The notes beneath the pieces are model-generated. The model saw only the letters and a list, made by a program, of their open reading frames with translations. It was not told the origin of the DNA and did not search any database. Below, one piece after another: positions 16,193-22,082 of a stretch of DNA of 40,247 nucleotides. The stretch's first letter is position 1; each line of letters begins with the position of its first letter. Location of the stretch: the NCBI GenBank assembly GCA_002070095.1, contig MWCR01000012.1, forward strand, positions 1-40,247. The letters run 5' to 3'. The position numbers were made by a program, and so were the translations under genes. This stretch comes from Parcubacteria group bacterium ADurb.Bin192 (GTDB lineage Bacteria; Patescibacteriota; Patescibacteriia; 2-12-FULL-60-25).

Positions 16193-16275
16193 CTAAGCCT
16201 CCGTCTTATGAACTCGTAAGCCAGCACGCCGAGAACGGCGATTGCTAGAGTGAGAAGTTTCCAGCCGATAGACAC
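16189..16275 (-). CDS. Nested 28-aa single-span membrane peptide, GTG start
   Basis: A GTG at 16275 has AGGAG eight bases upstream. The frame encodes a short polar start, a hydrophobic span (LLTLAIAVLGVLAYEFI) and a basic end (RRRLR), an ideal small membrane peptide. It lies out of frame inside the 49-aa gene and its TGA overlaps the 57-aa start (ATGA). Nested small membrane genes are known in phage lysis (lambda Rz/Rz1, microvirus E), but the function here is unknown. Confidence 0.5.
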   Translation of the reverse strand: MSIGWKLLTLAIAVLGVLAYEFIRRRLR

Positions 16276-16342
16276 GAGGCTTCTCCTTTCCTTTGTTGCG
16301 GTAGTTGTCCCAGTACTCTTTCCAAGGTATCCACTTACCCAT
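16193..16342 (-). CDS. Micro-protein (49 aa), function unknown
   Basis: ATG 16342 is preceded by GGAGG at seven bases. The first ~28 residues (MGKWIPWKEYWDNYRNKGKE) are rich in aromatic and basic residues. The second half (SSNRRSRRAGLRVHKTEA) is very basic and coincides with the nested membrane peptide read in another frame. The TAG stop directly abuts ATG 16192. The start overlaps the previous gene's end by eight bases. Confidence 0.55.
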   Translation of the reverse strand: MGKWIPWKEYWDNYRNKGKEKPRVYRLETSHSSNRRSRRAGLRVHKTEA

Positions 16343-16514
16343 TGTACACCTCCACATCTCGCATATATTTTATGCGGAAAACCTCCACCCCATGAGCGCA
16401 ATACACGTCCATATACCGTTTGCCCCCGTCCCTTTCAAGCTCCCGAAGGTACTGGGTATAGGTCATGTGAACCACGCCTTTGAAATTGTATTTGCCGACT
16501 ACGACTCTAATCAT
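16335..16514 (-). CDS. Micro-protein (59 aa), function unknown
   Basis: Start ATG 16514 overlaps the end of the 58-aa gene by eight bases, the same overlap seen at its own 3' end. No good SD is visible, so coupling is likely. An alternative GTG at 16538 also has a weak context. The sequence begins MIRVVVGKYNFKGVVH and continues into YTQYLRELERDGGKRYMDVY, suggesting a small alpha/beta fold. No family is recognised. Confidence 0.5.
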   Translation of the reverse strand: MIRVVVGKYNFKGVVHMTYTQYLRELERDGGKRYMDVYCAHGVEVFRIKYMRDVEVYNG

Positions 16515-16683
16515 TCGCCGGACTTTCTGTGAGGACACGAGCCTTCACTGTGAAAAGAACGCCTACATATTGCACGGTTACAACCTCGTCTCGCTCTTGC
16601 TTGCGCTTGAGCGCGGCTTCGTTGCAGTTCACTGTGACAACCCTATCGCCCAGATACCGTTCGGTTACTTGTTGTCCGTACAT
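16507..16683 (-). CDS. Micro-protein (58 aa), function unknown
   Basis: The start is placed at ATG 16683 because AAGGAG lies seven bases upstream. Earlier in-frame ATGs lack an SD. The product (MYGQQVTERYLGDRVVTVNC, then KRKQERDEVVTVQYVGVLFT) looks like a small beta-rich domain. It belongs to the SD-bearing cassette, with 13 bases to the upstream gene and an 8-base overlap with the next. Confidence 0.6.
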   Translation of the reverse strand: MYGQQVTERYLGDRVVTVNCNEAALKRKQERDEVVTVQYVGVLFTVKARVLTESPAND

Positions 16684-16696
16684 GGTTACTCCTTTT

Positions 16697-16936
16697 TCAT
16701 CCCCCGCCCCCATCCATGAGGACAGGGGATATTATTAGTCTCCCACTCTTACGAGTGAGGGCGGAGGGTGGAAAGCCCCAAGCGACTGCCAAGCCCATAT
16801 CATCTTGGCTTTTTTGGGTGTGAGAAATCGCTGAATTTCGTTCAGAGCTACCACCAATGGTCTGCACAAGGTTAAACAGATCGAGCGCCCACGCTTCCCG
16901 TTTGCGGTGAGCCATGATGACGATGCCGAGCTTCAT
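16697..16936 (-). CDS. Cassette protein with glycosyltransferase-like start (79 aa)
   Basis: ATG 16936 has AAGGAG eight bases upstream and overlaps the previous TGA. The N terminus (MKLGIVIMAHRKREAWALDL) resembles the first strand and turn of some nucleotide-sugar glycosyltransferases seen in phages, which are usually over 180 residues long. Here the rest is short and ends DGGGG, so it is at most a remnant or a coincidental match. A hairpin with CACTC/GAGTG arms lies in the gene. Confidence 0.45.
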   Translation of the reverse strand: MKLGIVIMAHRKREAWALDLFNLVQTIGGSSERNSAISHTQKSQDDMGLAVAWGFPPSALTRKSGRLIISPVLMDGGGG

Positions 16937-17100
16937 ACGGTCGGCTCCTTTTCTTTCTCGAGTTCGAGTTTTTGAAGCCGATCACGTTCCTCGAGAGAAA
17001 CGAGGATCGTATCGCACCAACGATAATGCGGAGCGCCGACGCGGTAGTACGTCGTGACCTTGCATCGTGGACAATATGCCTCCGCTTGGGTGTATGCCAT
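16933..17100 (-). CDS. Zinc-binding-like micro-protein (55 aa), first gene of the cassette
   Basis: The product has C-x2-C (CPRC, residues 10-13) and a later C29 with H25 nearby, compatible with a small zinc site, then a charged helix (LEERDRLQKLELEKEKEP). It starts at ATG 17100 with a short-spaced TAAGG and ends with TGA overlapping the next ATG. It is the first gene after the AT-rich intergenic region. Confidence 0.6.
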   Translation of the reverse strand: MAYTQAEAYCPRCKVTTYYRVGAPHYRWCDTILVSLEERDRLQKLELEKEKEPTV

Positions 17101-17218
17101 GGCCTTATTTTACCGCATGGATTCGATCAAATCCATGCCCTTTTCGGCATAGGCGCACGAATCAAAAGCCTTTTGACTTGTTGTTTCTCTTGGCCTCCCA
17201 TAACGGGAGGGGTGGATA
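17101..17218 (-). other. Leader with two hairpins upstream of the micro-gene cassette
   Basis: Two clean inverted repeats occur. A 9-bp stem at 17115-17138 has arms GCATGGATT/AATCCATGC and loop CGATCA. A 6-bp stem at 17194-17210 has arms CCTCCC/GGGAGG and a 5-base loop. A short minus-strand open frame crosses the first hairpin and looks protein-like near its end, but it has no start codon with an SD, so I do not call it. Confidence 0.5.
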
Positions 17219-17400
17219 TTCCAATGTGTCTAACTAGCCACATTCTAGACACATTTTAGACCAATGTGCTTGTTTACAATTAGGTTAAAACTTAACATAA
17301 ACTTATAAAACTATTTATTACTTTGCTAAGTTAAGCTATTTTAATTAGGTTAAAAGTTTACTTGTTTTTTATCAAGCAAGTATTTAGATTAGTCCTTTTT
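17219..17400. repeat. AT-rich intergenic repeat cluster, possible origin, packaging or control region
   Basis: There is no gene here. Between 17221 and 17270 the motif CACATT or its complement occurs four times, including a 9-bp inverted repeat ATGTGTCTA/TAGACACAT. Further on, AATTAGGTTAAAA is repeated exactly at 17278-17290 and 17343-17355, with GTTAAG/CTTAAC elements between. ACTTG/CAAGT form a hairpin near 17360. It lies between the replication-arm terminator and the cassette and is the most AT-rich stretch I noticed. No convincing promoter pair was found. The ACACATT half-site also occurs in the two operators at 22.1 and 25.3 kb. Confidence 0.5.
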
Positions 17401-17410
17401 TGATCTTCAT

Positions 17411-17465
17411 CCCCTCAACCGAAGTTGAGGGGTAAATATATTATCCCCATTCTTGGAATGAGGGG
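17411..17465 (-). terminator. Tandem hairpin terminator of the replication arm
   Basis: Two strong hairpins follow the VRR-NUC stop. The first in transcription order spans 17445-17465 (about 8 bp with one bulge). The second, 17411-17432, has nine perfect pairs (CCCCTCAAC/GTTGAGGGG). On the minus strand its loop is the very stable UUCG closed by C-G. No long T-run follows, so efficiency is uncertain, but stacked hairpins at an operon border fit a terminator or mRNA 3' protector. Confidence 0.6.
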
Positions 17466-17478
17466 ACGAAAATCAAAG

Positions 17479-17769
17479 CTATCCCAGAGGCTTATTTATC
17501 GCCTCTATGACGTCATCAATGCCTCCAAGGATATATTTGCCACCTTTTTCCTCCCAAGCTCTCTGAAAGCGTTTTTGAGCCTCTGATTGCTTGCCAGAGC
17601 CTGCCTTTACCTCGATCTGATACACTTTGCCGTCAATTATGGCTGTTCGGTCCGGAATACCGTGGTAACTCCGTAAGCCTGCTGAATTGGGATAGTGAAA
17701 TGCGCCGATGATGTCCAGGTACTCTTTTATTGCGACTTTCTCAATGTTTTCGGGTGTGGGTTTTGGCAT
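17479..17769 (-). CDS. VRR-NUC nuclease, Holliday-junction-resolvase-like (96 aa)
   Basis: The protein shows the PD-(D/E)XK core of VRR-NUC domains: GIPDRTAI with D40, then IEVKAG with E53 and K55, followed by SGKQSEAQKRF (Q61). Length is typical of stand-alone phage VRR-NUC proteins, which cut branched DNA. It is the last gene of the replication arm. A promoter-like TTGCGG-17-TACAAT lies upstream and a tandem hairpin terminator downstream. It probably resolves replication or recombination intermediates before packaging. Confidence 0.85.
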   Translation of the reverse strand: MPKPTPENIEKVAIKEYLDIIGAFHYPNSAGLRSYHGIPDRTAIIDGKVYQIEVKAGSGKQSEAQKRFQRAWEEKGGKYILGGIDDVIEAINKPLG

Positions 17770-17812
17770 AACAAGGTGCGATACTTATGTTTACTTAGTC
17801 CAAACTAATGTG

Positions 17813-17841
17813 ATTGTACCAGTTTTTTGTACTCACCGCAA
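17813..17841 (-). promoter_or_regulatory. Sigma-70-like promoter before the VRR-NUC gene
   Basis: The 105-bp gap contains, on the minus strand, TTGCGG, a 17-base spacer and TACAAT, about 45 bases before ATG 17769. Spacer length is optimal and the -10 matches five of six positions. Confidence 0.5.
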
Positions 17842-17874
17842 CCCCTCGTTATCCACCTAGCGCAATTTTGAGCC

Positions 17875-18303
17875 TCAAAAAATCCCATTATCTTCAACAT
17901 TTGCCACAATCTCACTCACTTTCTCCAAATTCTCCTGATCCTTGCGCCTCATCAAAACTCCTCCAATCTCTCCCTTGAACTCCGGTTTCTCCAACTTCCC
18001 AATCTTCTGCACATTCATCAAACAATCCCAGTAAGGCGTATCCAGCACAGTCTCATTTCTCGCAAGCGGTTCTTTCACATTCTCAATCCTCTCCAACATC
18101 CCAAACCACAAACTCGCAAACTCTCCACCCTCATTCAACCTGTCCAACACCAAACTCTTTAATCGCAAAATATCTTCCTCCGTTTCCACGTCCGCCAATT
18201 CCCCGTAAGACAAACCCACCAAATCCCAAAATCCCTCCTGATCCTTGAACACCTCAATCTTCGGTTGTTTCACCACATCGCTATACCTCATAACCTTTGT
18301 CAT
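17875..18303 (-). CDS. Unknown protein after the replication initiator (142 aa)
   Basis: This is a soluble, charged protein with helical segments (EEDILRLKSLVLDRLNEGG, DQENLEKVSEIVANVEDNG) and an aromatic middle (FWDLVGLSYGEL, LDTPYWDCLMNVQKIG). The start at 18303 has GAGAGG about nine bases upstream and overlaps the initiator's end by 23 bases. An in-frame ATG at 18291 is possible. Gene order (initiator, then this) would allow a helicase-loader or accessory role, but no motif supports it. Confidence 0.6.
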   Translation of the reverse strand: MTKVMRYSDVVKQPKIEVFKDQEGFWDLVGLSYGELADVETEEDILRLKSLVLDRLNEGGEFASLWFGMLERIENVKEPLARNETVLDTPYWDCLMNVQKIGKLEKPEFKGEIGGVLMRRKDQENLEKVSEIVANVEDNGIF

Positions 18304-19261
18304 TATTTTTAACCTCTCGCAAATAAGCCAACGGGTTCTTAATCACCTCTCCGCTCTCCCTCATCCACTCAAACGCATCGCTCGTAAAATCATTCAGCAT
18401 GTCCAACTTCGCAACCTCAATCCACTTGCTCCTCACCTTGCGCCACTTCTCATCTCGATCCTTTTCCTTGAACGAACCCTCAATCAACTTCTTCCTCATC
18501 TCTCGCTCCGGATGGCACGTAATGTACTTGAGATAATAATACGCTCCCACCACCTCCTCCGTCTTCCGGTTAATCGACATGCCCTCCATATTCAAAAAAC
18601 AATTCGGGTACCAATCATCGAAGTCCTTGAAGTCCCCTCTCATCGGAAATTCAATCTTCGTCGCCACCCCTTGGGGGGTAGGGGGGTTATTCTTATCATT
18701 CTTATCATTCTTATCATTATTGTTTGTGTCCGTCTGTTGTATCGTCTGTTGTCTTTCTGTTGTATCGTCTGTTGTATCGTTGGTAGATGAAAAAGCTGGG
18801 TTTGTTGCTGAACGATGTATCTTTTCTATTGCTCCATTTTTGATGTGTTTGTGCGTTGACACTTTTGATTTTTCGTCAAAACTGCGATCACGCACATTTT
18901 TATTGGGGTTTTCGTCATCGTCTGTTGTTCCGTTTGGCTGATGGTCCTCGTAATTCAATATCGTTATTACGTTAAGTATAGCGGATTTCTGTTGTTCTAT
19001 CTGTTGTTCCGTTTTTAACCAATTTAGAAAGCGTCTTACCTTATTTCGTGACCATTTCCATTTCACCGCTAAACTTGCCTCACTCCAGCCAATTTGTCCT
19101 CTTTTTAGTGGGATGAGATTGCCTCTTACGTTGATTGTTTTACCCTTGTGATTTGCCAAAAGAAGTAGATCAATCCAAGCCCTAGCCTTGTCAAAGGGTT
19201 CGCTGGAATACAATTTCCAGTCCTCAATCTTGCGCCACAATTTGATATATCCTCTGTGCAT
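18281..19261 (-). CDS. Replication initiator, phage replisome-organiser type (326 aa)
   Basis: Residues 1-110 match phage replisome organiser N-terminal winged-helix domains: HRGYIKLWRKIEDWKLY, then PFDKARAWIDLLLLANHKGK, RGQIGWSEASLAVKWKWSR and VRRFLNWLKTEQQIEQQ. The middle (residues ~115-205) is low-complexity Asn/Asp/Thr/Gln-rich and its DNA holds iteron-like repeats. The C-terminal third (FDDWYPNCFLNMEGMSINRK, ISM-like helices) may bind the helicase. In lambda, gene O has the same plan with the origin inside the gene. It is preceded by a structured 5' element (19269-19376) and by the helicase gene. It probably loads the DnaB-like helicase at the origin. Confidence 0.75.
   Translation of the reverse strand: MHRGYIKLWRKIEDWKLYSSEPFDKARAWIDLLLLANHKGKTINVRGNLIPLKRGQIGWSEASLAVKWKWSRNKVRRFLNWLKTEQQIEQQKSAILNVITILNYEDHQPNGTTDDDENPNKNVRDRSFDEKSKVSTHKHIKNGAIEKIHRSATNPAFSSTNDTTDDTTERQQTIQQTDTNNNDKNDKNDKNNPPTPQGVATKIEFPMRGDFKDFDDWYPNCFLNMEGMSINRKTEEVVGAYYYLKYITCHPEREMRKKLIEGSFKEKDRDEKWRKVRSKWIEVAKLDMLNDFTSDAFEWMRESGEVIKNPLAYLREVKNNDKGYEV
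18692..19007. repeat. Iteron-like repeats inside the initiator gene, candidate origin
   Basis: The octamer TCTGTTGT occurs seven times, starting at 18733, 18745, 18756, 18768, 18921, 18988 and 19000. Most neighbours are 11-12 bp apart, about one helical turn. Next to the main cluster are three perfect tandem 9-mers CTTATCATT (18692-18718), an AT-rich easily melted stretch, and a G6-TA-G6 run at 18673-18686. Phased iterons beside an AT-rich block inside an initiator gene is the lambda origin layout. Confidence 0.6.
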
Positions 19262-19268
19262 AATAAAA

Positions 19269-19376
19269 ATTACAGAAGCCTATCTGTTTGCTCCAACCCC
19301 ACAATGGGTTGCACCGATTGATTACGGTGTAACAGATAGACTTTTGTAATCTTACTAAGTTTGTGGTTTTGAGCAT
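19269..19376 (-). ncRNA. Three-way-junction leader element, copy 1 (before the initiator gene)
   Basis: Arms 19269-19288 and 19331-19350 form P1 (18 of 20 positions paired). CAACCC/GGGTTG (19294-19311) forms P2 and CACCG/CGGTG (19312-19329) forms P3, directly abutting P2. Junction lengths are 5, 0 and 1 bases. A 25-base upstream flank (19352-19376) begins, on the minus strand, with ATGCTCAAAACCAC. Copy 2 at 20288-20392 has the same geometry with different stem sequences. It lies in the leader of the initiator gene, seven bases before its ATG. It matches no RNA family I recognise. Confidence 0.7.
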
Positions 19377-19396
19377 ATTAAATTGTCTGTTTATCG

Positions 19397-20278
19397 CTAT
19401 TTATCATACAGCACAGCGAATTGCTGGCAAAGTTCTTGACCTCCTTTATCCCATTCAATGAACTTTCCGTTGTTATAGTCCAGGAATATCTTGATTCGCT
19501 TATTGCCTATCGCATGACGGGATTTTTCGACCTTTAAGACGGTATAAGGTTCATAGACGGATTCTGAATCCTCCGTGCGCTTTTGCTTCTTCCTGGGACG
19601 ATCCAGCACCATCACACACGTTGCGTCTTGGGAGATGGCTGACGTGCCTTTCAGCGTATCAATACTGGCTTCTTCGTCCGAGGATATTTGCTTCGGCTGG
19701 ACCGCTAGAATAATCGGCGTTTTGTATTTCTTGGAGAATAGGCGCATGTCCAAAACCGTCTGCTCCACCACTTCACGCTCATTCATCTTCTCGGCTTTGT
19801 TTACAAAGAACCGCAGGTGATCGAAGAAAAAGGCTTTTATTCCCCGTTCCTCAATCATTTGTTGCATTACCGGCACGCACGTCTGCCTGAATTGCCACCT
19901 GTCCTCAATTACAGGCAGAAACATCGGCACATCTTTCATCTTTTCAATCGCCATTATCTTCTTTGACGGCGGATCCGATTCCTTTAAGTGCCTGGTTTCT
20001 TCCGCCAACTTGGAAAAACGATACAATCCCAACTCACCCACGCTCATTTCACCGGAGAAAAACCCAACGGGTTGTCCGGCTTGCGCTAAATCATACGCCA
20101 TTTGGATCATAAGCCACGTTTTGCCGGTGCCTCCTCTGGCGGTTATGACTATAAAATCACCCTCCTGGATATCATTGATTGATTGTCCCAGCCCCAGCGT
20201 AGGCAATATGAGTTTTTGTTTGCCGATATTCTCAACATGCCCGAATTGTATCGCCTCTTTGAACGATAGTATTTGCAT
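19397..20278 (-). CDS. DnaB-like replicative helicase, RecA-fold (293 aa)
   Basis: The protein corresponds to the C-terminal motor of DnaB-type SF4 helicases. It has Walker A at residues 47-54 (ARGGTGKT), VGFFSGEMSVGELGLYRF (the DnaB FSLEM-type motif), Walker B AFFFDHLRFF (149-158), and a Gln-containing strand IILAVQPKQI. The final lysine and arginine-rich strands (RPRKKQKR, VEKSRH) follow. The N-terminal primase-binding domain of DnaB is missing, as in several phage helicases. It is followed by the initiator gene, so the two likely act together at the fork. A structured leader (20288-20392) precedes it. No SD. Confidence 0.8.
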   Translation of the reverse strand: MQILSFKEAIQFGHVENIGKQKLILPTLGLGQSINDIQEGDFIVITARGGTGKTWLMIQMAYDLAQAGQPVGFFSGEMSVGELGLYRFSKLAEETRHLKESDPPSKKIMAIEKMKDVPMFLPVIEDRWQFRQTCVPVMQQMIEERGIKAFFFDHLRFFVNKAEKMNEREVVEQTVLDMRLFSKKYKTPIILAVQPKQISSDEEASIDTLKGTSAISQDATCVMVLDRPRKKQKRTEDSESVYEPYTVLKVEKSRHAIGNKRIKIFLDYNNGKFIEWDKGGQELCQQFAVLYDK

Positions 20279-20287
20279 AATAAAAAC

Positions 20288-20392
20288 TCATAAGAGCGAA
20301 TAAACGTGCCTCAACCCAACGATAGGTTGCGCTGATTTTACAGCGTCGTTTACTCGCTCGTATGAACTTATTAAGATCGTTGTTTTAGGCAT
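20288..20392 (-). ncRNA. Three-way-junction leader element, copy 2 (before the helicase gene), with possible leader peptide
   Basis: P1 pairs 20288-20306 with 20347-20365 (17 paired positions plus two mismatches). P2 is CAACC/GGTTG (20312-20329) and P3 is CGCTG/CAGCG (20330-20345). Junctions are again 5, 0 and 1 bases, with similar joining sequence (TGCCT here, TGCTC in copy 1). Most P1 bases differ between copies yet remain paired. On the minus strand a 34-codon ORF (start 20392, stop 20288) begins MPKTTILISS and covers the whole element. Copy 1 begins MLKTTNLVRL. The element could therefore be an attenuator with a leader peptide. Confidence 0.7.
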
Positions 20393-20414
20393 ATAAAGCG
20401 TAAGATACGCATTG

Positions 20415-20612
20415 TCATCCGATTCTACCATGATTTTTCTTGTACATCAATTCGTGGACCTTCTCGATTACCCACGGGAGCGCCCATGTTTTGCCCATGA
20501 TTTGCATGAACATTCCCTCGTCCTGCCTGGCTGGAAAGTCGTATAAAGATCCATTGGAAAAGTGGATCTCTATATAACCTCCTCGTTTTTTTACTTCGGT
20601 TACGTATGGCAT
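20415..20612 (-). CDS. Small KTSC-like protein (65 aa)
   Basis: The first half (VTEVKKRGGYIEIHFSNGSL followed by YDFPA) resembles the beta-hairpin of KTSC-domain proteins, but the terminal KTSC-type signature is absent and the second half (FMQIMGKTWALPWVIEKVHE) is different. The call is tentative. The start follows the 110-aa gene's stop by three bases in an A/T-rich SD-less context (TAAAATATG). Confidence 0.5.
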   Translation of the reverse strand: MPYVTEVKKRGGYIEIHFSNGSLYDFPARQDEGMFMQIMGKTWALPWVIEKVHELMYKKNHGRIG

Positions 20613-20615
20613 ATT

Positions 20616-20948
20616 TTATAAATTTGATGCTCTTTTTGGCGTTTTACCATATTGGAAAACAGGAATGACTTTATCTTTACCTCCCTCGGTTCTCCACTTG
20701 AATTTACCTTGATTATGACATTTGAAACAACCGAACTTATACCCTTTCACACGCATACCCATTTGTCTTCTATACACATAAAATGGCTTCAAACAAAAAT
20801 CACACAAATCTTCTATCATCAATCTATTTTGACCGTCCAATCGTTTTTTAGAGTTTTCAATACCTTGTTGCTCGGCATCGTTTTTCAAATAATCTTTGGC
20901 GGGTATAGCGTTCGGACGCATAGTCCCATGTACTCTTCTTATTGACAT
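20616..20948 (-). CDS. Zinc-ribbon protein (110 aa)
   Basis: Two cysteine pairs, C-x2-C in CDFC (residues ~49-52) and C-x2-C in CFKC (~74-77), frame a typical zinc ribbon with aromatic and basic residues (PFYVYRRQMGMRVKGYKFG). The N-terminal ~45 residues are charged and probably helical, and the tail is basic. It may bind DNA or RNA in the replication arm. No family is named. It starts two bases after the 98-aa gene's stop (TAAATATG). Confidence 0.6.
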   Translation of the reverse strand: MSIRRVHGTMRPNAIPAKDYLKNDAEQQGIENSKKRLDGQNRLMIEDLCDFCLKPFYVYRRQMGMRVKGYKFGCFKCHNQGKFKWRTEGGKDKVIPVFQYGKTPKRASNL

Positions 20949-20950
20949 AT

Positions 20951-21247
20951 TTATTTAAAAAAAGGTTTATCCGGCGCACTCACGTCCATGCCTTGCAAGT
21001 CATTGGGACGCTTGGCTACTCGGAACGGTCCATGCACACGCATTTTCCAGGTGAATAAATCATAACCCTCCGTATAAATCCCCGAATACTGCCCAATACT
21101 GACCACGAGCGCAACCGTGTCCTTGCGAAGTGTCCAGCTTCGTGAATCGGGTATGCGCTTGTAAAGCACAAATCGTGGGATCATTCCTTTACGCCATGAG
21201 AGTTTAAGGAATTGCCACAATGAGGCTTTGGTGTGTTGCACGTTCAT
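20951..21247 (-). CDS. Unknown basic protein (98 aa)
   Basis: This soluble protein is rich in Trp, Lys and Arg (SLWQFLKLSWRKGMIPRFVL, SRSWTLRKDTVALVVSIGQY, FTWKMRVHGPFRVAKRP). No TM segment, cysteine pair or catalytic motif is visible. The context is a run of tightly packed small replication-arm genes. A nucleic-acid-binding role is possible from charge only. Confidence 0.6.
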   Translation of the reverse strand: MNVQHTKASLWQFLKLSWRKGMIPRFVLYKRIPDSRSWTLRKDTVALVVSIGQYSGIYTEGYDLFTWKMRVHGPFRVAKRPNDLQGMDVSAPDKPFFK

Positions 21248-21257
21248 AGTATTTAAT

Positions 21258-21554
21258 TTATTCTTTGAATAAGTTTCTAGCTTTATCTATTATTTTACCA
21301 ACATAAATGTTTTTCTCTTGATCATCTCCGCTAACCATTTCTTCTTTCAAAAAAGATTCTAAATTTTTTATTTTTGATTCAAAATCATTTACAACAACAT
21401 AAAGTTCATCTAACTCTTCAATTGAAACAACTTCTATACTCTTATCTGTAATGTTTTTAAGAAAACGCACATTTTTTTCATTGGGTGAGATTATCTCATA
21501 TTGATCTCCAAACTCAACCACTGTACCTAATGGATATTTATTATTATTTTGCAT
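21258..21554 (-). CDS. Small beta-barrel plus coiled-coil protein (98 aa), function unknown
   Basis: Start ATG 21554 is chosen because it forms an exact TAATATG junction with the preceding stop. A longer frame overlaps that gene. The N-terminal ~45 residues form short strands (YPLGTVVEFGDQYEIISP, RFLKNITDKSIEVVS), followed by an acidic helix (ELDELYVVVNDFESKIKNLE) and a second helix. Base composition is more AT-rich than in its neighbours. Confidence 0.6.
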   Translation of the reverse strand: MQNNNKYPLGTVVEFGDQYEIISPNEKNVRFLKNITDKSIEVVSIEELDELYVVVNDFESKIKNLESFLKEEMVSGDDQEKNIYVGKIIDKARNLFKE

Positions 21555-21555
21555 A

Positions 21556-21762
21556 TTACTCATCAAATAAAACATTAAATTGTTTGCACTGCTCTCTTTG
21601 CCAATCGGCAACAAAGAACTTCTCGTATTCTAACTCTTGATTTTTCCATTGTACGCACTCGCTCTGTTCAAAACGTGTTGCGCCTTGATTGATGGCTTTG
21701 AAAGTTACGAAGCCAAATGCGCATGTCATCGCTATAGCCAAAAGTATTGGTATGTATTTCAT
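21556..21762 (-). CDS. Small exported or membrane protein (68 aa)
   Basis: From ATG 21762 the product starts MKYIPILLAIAMTCAFGFVT, a hydrophobic segment that could be a TM anchor or signal sequence. A hydrophilic part with two cysteines (SEC and EQC) and aromatic residues follows. Earlier codons would need a TTG start. No SD is present. Possibly a membrane-tethered early protein. Confidence 0.55.
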   Translation of the reverse strand: MKYIPILLAIAMTCAFGFVTFKAINQGATRFEQSECVQWKNQELEYEKFFVADWQREQCKQFNVLFDE

Positions 21763-21797
21763 AGTTGTAGGCAATATAGTGTATTAAAGGCTTTTTC

Positions 21798-21900
21798 CAG
21801 GGACGTGCCAGTGGCTACCAGCACGCCCTGTTAGGCTAGGTGATACATGGGATTATGCATCTATGATGTGGGTTGATAGTTGCGTCAACCCATCACATAG
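21798..21900 (-). terminator. Two hairpins between the 51-aa gene and the 68-aa gene
   Basis: The first hairpin (21861-21900) pairs GGGTTGA with TCAACCC, plus an outer CTATG/CATAG stem separated by a 3x3 internal loop. The second (21798-21830) pairs CAGGG and CGTGC with GCACG and CCCTG, with one bulge. They start 12 bases after the 51-aa stop. No T-run follows, so termination is uncertain. The stretch 21763-21911 holds no gene I can support. Confidence 0.45.
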
Positions 21901-21911
21901 AGGCTCGACTT

Positions 21912-22067
21912 TTAATCCGTGAAGATGGAGTAATGGTCGAAATAAGGCGCATTTTGGGAGGTTTCCGTGGCAATGATTTGCGCTAGATACCAGTCCCGAA
22001 TTGCCTTTTGTGCCTCATCGTCCCGTTTGCCTTTAGGTGATTCGATTCTGGTCTTTTCGTTGTTCAT
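21912..22067 (-). CDS. Small protein under an operator-controlled promoter (51 aa)
   Basis: ATG 22067 has a near-perfect SD, GGAGG, six bases upstream, rare in this genome. The product is charged and soluble (MNNEKTRIESPKGKRDDEAQ, KAIRDWYLAQIIATETS, then PYFDHYSIFTD). It sits right behind a promoter that overlaps a palindromic operator, 20 bases from the promoter's -10, and is followed by two hairpins, so it looks like a regulated single-gene unit. Function is unknown. An early regulator or host-takeover peptide is plausible. Confidence 0.7.
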   Translation of the reverse strand: MNNEKTRIESPKGKRDDEAQKAIRDWYLAQIIATETSQNAPYFDHYSIFTD

Positions 22068-22082
22068 TGCTTTCCTCCTACA

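Noticed and set aside
17101..17218. Short coding frame ending near 17105
   Set aside because: It looks protein-like near the 3' end but has no ATG, GTG or TTG start with an SD and contains the hairpin arms.
18692..18780. CRISPR array
   Set aside because: Repeat units are 8-9 bp with no spacer-sized intervals, so they fit iterons and tandem repeats.
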